Shown here: positions 12,589 through 15,110 of the stretch, in pieces
How positions within the stretch are numbered: the stretch's first letter is position 1
How the letters are laid out: every line of letters starts with the position of its first letter
Assembly: GCA_039808325.1 (NCBI GenBank)
Contig: JBDHSU010000102.1
Coordinates: 1-15,110, forward strand
Origin: JAFKKS01 sp039808325
GTDB taxonomy: Bacteria > Pseudomonadota > Alphaproteobacteria > Rhizobiales > Xanthobacteraceae
Reading direction: 5' to 3'
Length of the DNA stretch: 15,110 nt
Translations under genes and position numbers: made by a program
Notes under the pieces: generated by a model
Told to the model about the DNA's origin: nothing
What the model saw: only the letters and a program-made list of their open reading frames with translations
Database searches by the model: none

Positions 12589-13886
12589 GTCGGCGCTCCA
12601 ACATCGGCGGTAAGGCGGCGGCCATCGTGTCTGGCCATGGTGAGCGAAACGATCGATCCGCGCCGCAAGGATGGCGGCAGTTTGACCGTCATGAAGTGCT
12701 CGGTATGGCCGACATGTCCGGCCTCGACCAGCACCGCGCGGCGGCGGCCGATCTCGCCGTCGAGCCGCCGGCGCAGGGCCTCGTCGCCTTTGGCGCGCAG
12801 GCGCCGCGCCCGCTCCTTCGCCGCCGCCGGCGAAACCTGCGGCATCCGCGCCGCCGGCGTGCCCTTGCGCGGCGAGAACGGAAAGACGTGCAGGTGCGTG
12901 AGGCCGCATTCCTCGACGAGATCGAGCGAGCGCGTAAACATCGCCTCCGTCTCGGTCGGAAAGCCGGTGATGATGTCGGCGCCCAAGGCGATATCCGGAC
13001 GCAGGCGGCGCGCCTGGGCGCAGAAGGCAATGGCGTCGGCGCGGCTGTGCCGCCGCTTCATGCGCTTGAGGACCATGTCGTCGCCGGCCTGCAATGAAAG
13101 GTGCAGATGCGGCATCAGGCGCGTCTCGCCGGCGATGGCATCGAGCAGATCGCGATCGGCCTCGACGGAATCGATCGAGGAGAGGCGCAACCGTTCGAGC
13201 GCCGGCACATGCTTGAGGATTTGCCGCACCAGCGCGCCGAGCTTGGGCGCGCCGGGCAGGTTCGATCCGTAGCCGGTGACGTCGACGCCGGTGAGGACGA
13301 CCTCGCGATAGCCGTTCTCCACCAGGGATCGCACCTGCGCGACCACCTCTCCCATCGGCACCGAGCGCGAGTTTCCTCGGCCGTAGGGGATGATGCAGAA
13401 GGTGCAGCGATGATCGCAGCCGTTCTGGACCTGCACGAAGGCGCGCGCGTGCCCGTCGAGCCCGTCGATCAGGTGCAGCGCCTGCTCCCTCACCGCCATG
13501 ATGTCGTTGACGGCGATCTTCTCCTCCGCGCCGATGCCGAAGGAGGGAGCGATCAGCGCCGCGCGAGTGTCGATCCACGCCGCCGGGTCGAGCTTTTCGG
13601 TGTTGCCGAGTACGCGGTCGACCTCCGGCATCGCGGCGAAGGTTTCGGGTTCCGTCTGTGCCGCGCATCCGGTGACGACGACGCGCACGCCCGGCCGCTC
13701 GCGGCGGATGCGGCGGATCGTCTGCCGCGCCTGGCGCACCGCTTCGCCGGTGACGGCGCAGGTGTTGACGACGACGGTGTTGACGACAACGGCGTCGCCG
13801 ACGCCGGCTTTCTCGGCGCGCTGCCGCAGGACTTCCGATTCGTAGATGTTGAGCCGGCAGCCGAACGTGACGACGTCGACGCTCAT
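12585..13886 (-). CDS. mtaB: tRNA threonylcarbamoyladenosine (t6A37) methylthiotransferase MtaB
   Basis: This radical-SAM enzyme converts t6A37 to ms2t6A in tRNAs reading ANN codons. The 433 residues hold the UPF0004 domain (about 2-110) with cysteines C10, C43 and C74 for the auxiliary [4Fe-4S] cluster. The radical-SAM core carries CxxxCxxC at C157, C161 and C164 (NGCDHRCTFCIIPYGRG, 155-171), and a C-terminal TRAM-like domain follows from about 370. Just before C43 the sequence reads VVVNTVVVNTCAVT: a 15-bp tandem duplication (13761-13790) has added five residues to what is normally a single VVNTC strand. The start overlaps the dapF stop (ATGA) and the stop overlaps the flavoprotein start, so the three genes are coupled. 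Confidence 0.95.
   Translation of the reverse strand: MSVDVVTFGCRLNIYESEVLRQRAEKAGVGDAVVVNTVVVNTCAVTGEAVRQARQTIRRIRRERPGVRVVVTGCAAQTEPETFAAMPEVDRVLGNTEKLDPAAWIDTRAALIAPSFGIGAEEKIAVNDIMAVREQALHLIDGLDGHARAFVQVQNGCDHRCTFCIIPYGRGNSRSVPMGEVVAQVRSLVENGYREVVLTGVDVTGYGSNLPGAPKLGALVRQILKHVPALERLRLSSIDSVEADRDLLDAIAGETRLMPHLHLSLQAGDDMVLKRMKRRHSRADAIAFCAQARRLRPDIALGADIITGFPTETEAMFTRSLDLVEECGLTHLHVFPFSPRKGTPAARMPQVSPAAAKERARRLRAKGDEALRRRLDGEIGRRRAVLVEAGHVGHTEHFMTVKLPPSLRRGSIVSLTMARHDGRRLTADVGAPT
13761..13790. repeat. mtaB: 15-bp tandem duplication within mtaB
   Basis: GGTGTTGACGACGAC (13761-13775) is followed directly by GGTGTTGACGACAAC (13776-13790), which differ at one base. The unit length is a multiple of three, so the frame is kept and the protein gains an extra VVVNT directly ahead of cluster ligand C43. 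Confidence 0.9.
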
Positions 13887-14764
13887 GCGACCGCGCCGAG
13901 CGCCGCGAAGGTTGACGCCGCGAAGATGCCGTTATGCTCGAACTCGACCGGGCCGGTCATCAGCACATGCCCGTCGCGCTCGCGCCATTCGATCGTGAGG
14001 TCGCCGCCCGGAAGCGTCACCCGCACCGTGCGCCCGGTGCGCCGCGTGCGCGCCGCCGAAACGGCGGCGGCGCAGGCGGCCGAGCCGCAGGCCTTGGTGA
14101 GGCCGGCGCCGCGCTCCCAGGTGCGGATGATCAAGTGTTCGCGCGAGGCGACCTGCGCCAGCGTGATATTGGCGCGATCCGGAAACATCGGGTGGTTTTC
14201 GAGCAGCGGTCCGAAGCGGCCGAGATCGTGGGCGTTCACGTCGTCGACCCAGAAGATCGCGTGCGGATTGCCCATGTTGACGACGGACGGCGAGTGCAGC
14301 ACCGGCGCGTCGATCGGCCCGATCTGCAGCATGATCGCGCGCGTGTCCTGGAACGCCTCGGCGAGCGGGATCTCGTCCCACTTGAACTTCGGGGCGCCCA
14401 TGTCGACCGTGAAAACGCCGGGGCGGTCGGTCTTCCAGCAATTGAGTAGCCCGGCCTTGGTCTCGAAGGTCAGCGCGTCCTTGCCGGTCTCGTCGAAAAC
14501 GAGCGAGGCGATGCAGCGCGTGCCGTTGCCGCAGGCGCCGGCCTCGGAGCCGTCGTTGTTGTAGATGCGCACGAACGCGTCGGTGCCCGGGGTCTGCGGC
14601 GGGTAGAGCGCCATCATCTGGTCGTAGAAGGCGTCCGGCTGCGTCGAGGCGGCATGCGCCTCGGCGGCCGAGATGGCTTGCGGGCGCGCGCGCATGTCGA
14701 CGACGAGGATCTCGTTGCCGGTGCCGTTCATCTTGACGAAGGCGTGATTTGCGAGCGCGTTCAT
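13883..14764 (-). CDS. dapF: Diaminopimelate epimerase
   Basis: DapF interconverts LL- and meso-diaminopimelate, supplying lysine and peptidoglycan precursors, by a cofactor-free two-cysteine mechanism. The 293-residue protein has both catalytic cysteines: C78 in GACGNGTRC (76-84) and C226 in KACGSAAC (224-231). It also has FVKMNGTGNE (9-18), NNDGSEAGACGNG (69-81), NMGNPHAIFWVDD (163-175) and WERGAGLTKACGS (216-228). ATG 14764 opens MNALANHAFVKMNG as expected; an in-frame extension to 14845 adds 27 residues with no conservation, so I reject it. It is the first gene of the dapF-mtaB-flavoprotein unit, coupled to mtaB by ATGA. No clear promoter was found, but the intergenic region contains a 13-bp dyad (14878-14927). 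Confidence 0.97.
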   Translation of the reverse strand: MNALANHAFVKMNGTGNEILVVDMRARPQAISAAEAHAASTQPDAFYDQMMALYPPQTPGTDAFVRIYNNDGSEAGACGNGTRCIASLVFDETGKDALTFETKAGLLNCWKTDRPGVFTVDMGAPKFKWDEIPLAEAFQDTRAIMLQIGPIDAPVLHSPSVVNMGNPHAIFWVDDVNAHDLGRFGPLLENHPMFPDRANITLAQVASREHLIIRTWERGAGLTKACGSAACAAAVSAARTRRTGRTVRVTLPGGDLTIEWRERDGHVLMTGPVEFEHNGIFAASTFAALGAVA

Positions 14765-14877
14765 AGCCGTTGCCGTTTCGCCGCTTATATGGCGAAAAAT
14801 GCCGCATCTTGCGAGTCCCGCGGTGCGGCGTCGCGAGGGCGACATAATTTCAGCGCCTTGAGGTCGCCGCGCATGAT

Positions 14878-14927
14878 ACCATGAGGCGCCGGCCGGTGCG
14901 GCATGGGGAAGGGCGGCGCCTCATGGT
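14878..14927. repeat. 13-bp perfect inverted repeat in the dapF / exported-protein divergent spacer
   Basis: ACCATGAGGCGCC (14878-14890) and GGCGCCTCATGGT (14915-14927) are exact reverse complements separated by 24 bp. There is no T-run. The element lies 113 bp upstream of dapF and 34 bp upstream of the plus-strand start at 14962, so it could be a regulator site, a leader hairpin for the plus-strand gene, or a small dispersed repeat. Confidence 0.65.
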
Positions 14928-14961
14928 GCGGCGTATGCCCATGGAAATCAGGAGAGGCCCG

Positions 14962-15110
14962 ATGGGGTGCCGACCGACGACAGCGTCTGCCTTCCTTGCG
15001 GTTCTGCTTTACGCAGGCGCGTTCCAGCCAGCGGCGGCCCAGACGACGCAGCCGCCCCCTGCGGCGCAAGCTCCCGCGCCGACGCCCGGCGTCCCCGCGC
15101 CGCCGCCCAC
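14962..15110 (+). CDS. Exported protein, N-terminal fragment with signal peptide (partial, runs off right edge)
   Basis: AGGAG (14950-14954) lies 7 nt before ATG 14962, and 49 codons remain open to the window end. The product begins MGCRPTTASAFLAVLLYAGA: a basic n-region, a hydrophobic core (about 9-20) and a likely signal peptidase I site after PAAA (residues 23-26, before QTTQPPP). The mature start is Pro/Ala-rich with repeated PAP and APTP segments, a flexible linker often seen at the start of alphaproteobacterial periplasmic or envelope proteins. In-frame ATGs at 14935 and 14941 would lengthen the n-region, but the Shine-Dalgarno favours 14962. The functional domain lies outside the window, so I do not assign a family. 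Confidence 0.75.
   Translation, partial: MGCRPTTASAFLAVLLYAGAFQPAAAQTTQPPPAAQAPAPTPGVPAPPP

Noticed and set aside
11767..13272. A 501-codon plus-strand frame opposite mtaB and the flavoprotein gene
   Set aside because: No domain is visible and the product is Arg/Ala-rich; the minus-strand genes have full catalytic motifs.
13101..14564. A 487-codon plus-strand frame opposite mtaB and dapF
   Set aside because: Shadow of two well-supported genes with no family signature.

Overview
The window is about 15 kb of GC-rich chromosomal DNA that reads like an alphaproteobacterium of the order Hyphomicrobiales (Rhizobiales), perhaps near Beijerinckiaceae/Methylocystaceae. This is inferred from the rplU-rpmA-GNAT-obgE-proB and dapF-mtaB-(ftsY) gene neighbourhoods, an L21 with a long Lys/Ala/Pro tail, a stand-alone S24 regulator, and palindromic repeats of a kind common in that order. 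Most of it is core chromosome. No tRNA, rRNA, CRISPR array, transposase or prophage block is visible, and no stretch of 300 bp or more lacks a gene.

Layout. 1-1304 (minus): pyrD, then the N-terminus of a class II glutamine amidotransferase that runs off the left edge. 1517-2149 (plus): a LexA-like HTH/S24 regulator divergent from pyrD. 2350-3914 (plus): rplU, rpmA and a RimJ/RimL-type acetyltransferase, closed by a very strong intrinsic terminator. 3985-4446 (plus): a HIT-family hydrolase starting just after that terminator. 4450-5370 (minus): an EamA/DMT transporter convergent with it. 5481-6021 (plus): a BrnT/BrnA toxin-antitoxin pair with its own promoter, followed by a composite palindromic repeat. 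6163-9732 (plus): obgE, proB and an MFS transporter. 9860-10087 (plus): a small protein I do not recognise. 10127-11077 (minus): ftsY. 11105-11965 (plus): an RluA-type pseudouridine synthase carrying an in-frame repeat insertion. 11959-14764 (minus): dapF, mtaB and a PPOX-type flavoprotein, translationally coupled through ATGA overlaps. 14962-15110 (plus): the signal-peptide start of an exported protein that runs off the right edge.

How the genes fit together. Ribosome and translation functions dominate: L21, L27, the ribosome-assembly GTPase Obg, the SRP receptor FtsY, tRNA methylthiolation by MtaB and rRNA/tRNA pseudouridylation. Biosynthetic steps are interspersed: PyrD (pyrimidines), ProB (proline) and DapF (lysine and peptidoglycan). 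Accessory insertions are the brnTA module, the HIT/DMT pair, the pseudouridine synthase gene and several REP-like palindromes.

I did not find a convincing undescribed system. The best leads are local: a translated repeat insertion in the pseudouridine synthase, a 15-bp tandem duplication beside an Fe-S cysteine of MtaB, candidate operators at the S24 and brnTA promoters, and several strong leader hairpins around rplU-rpmA-GNAT.
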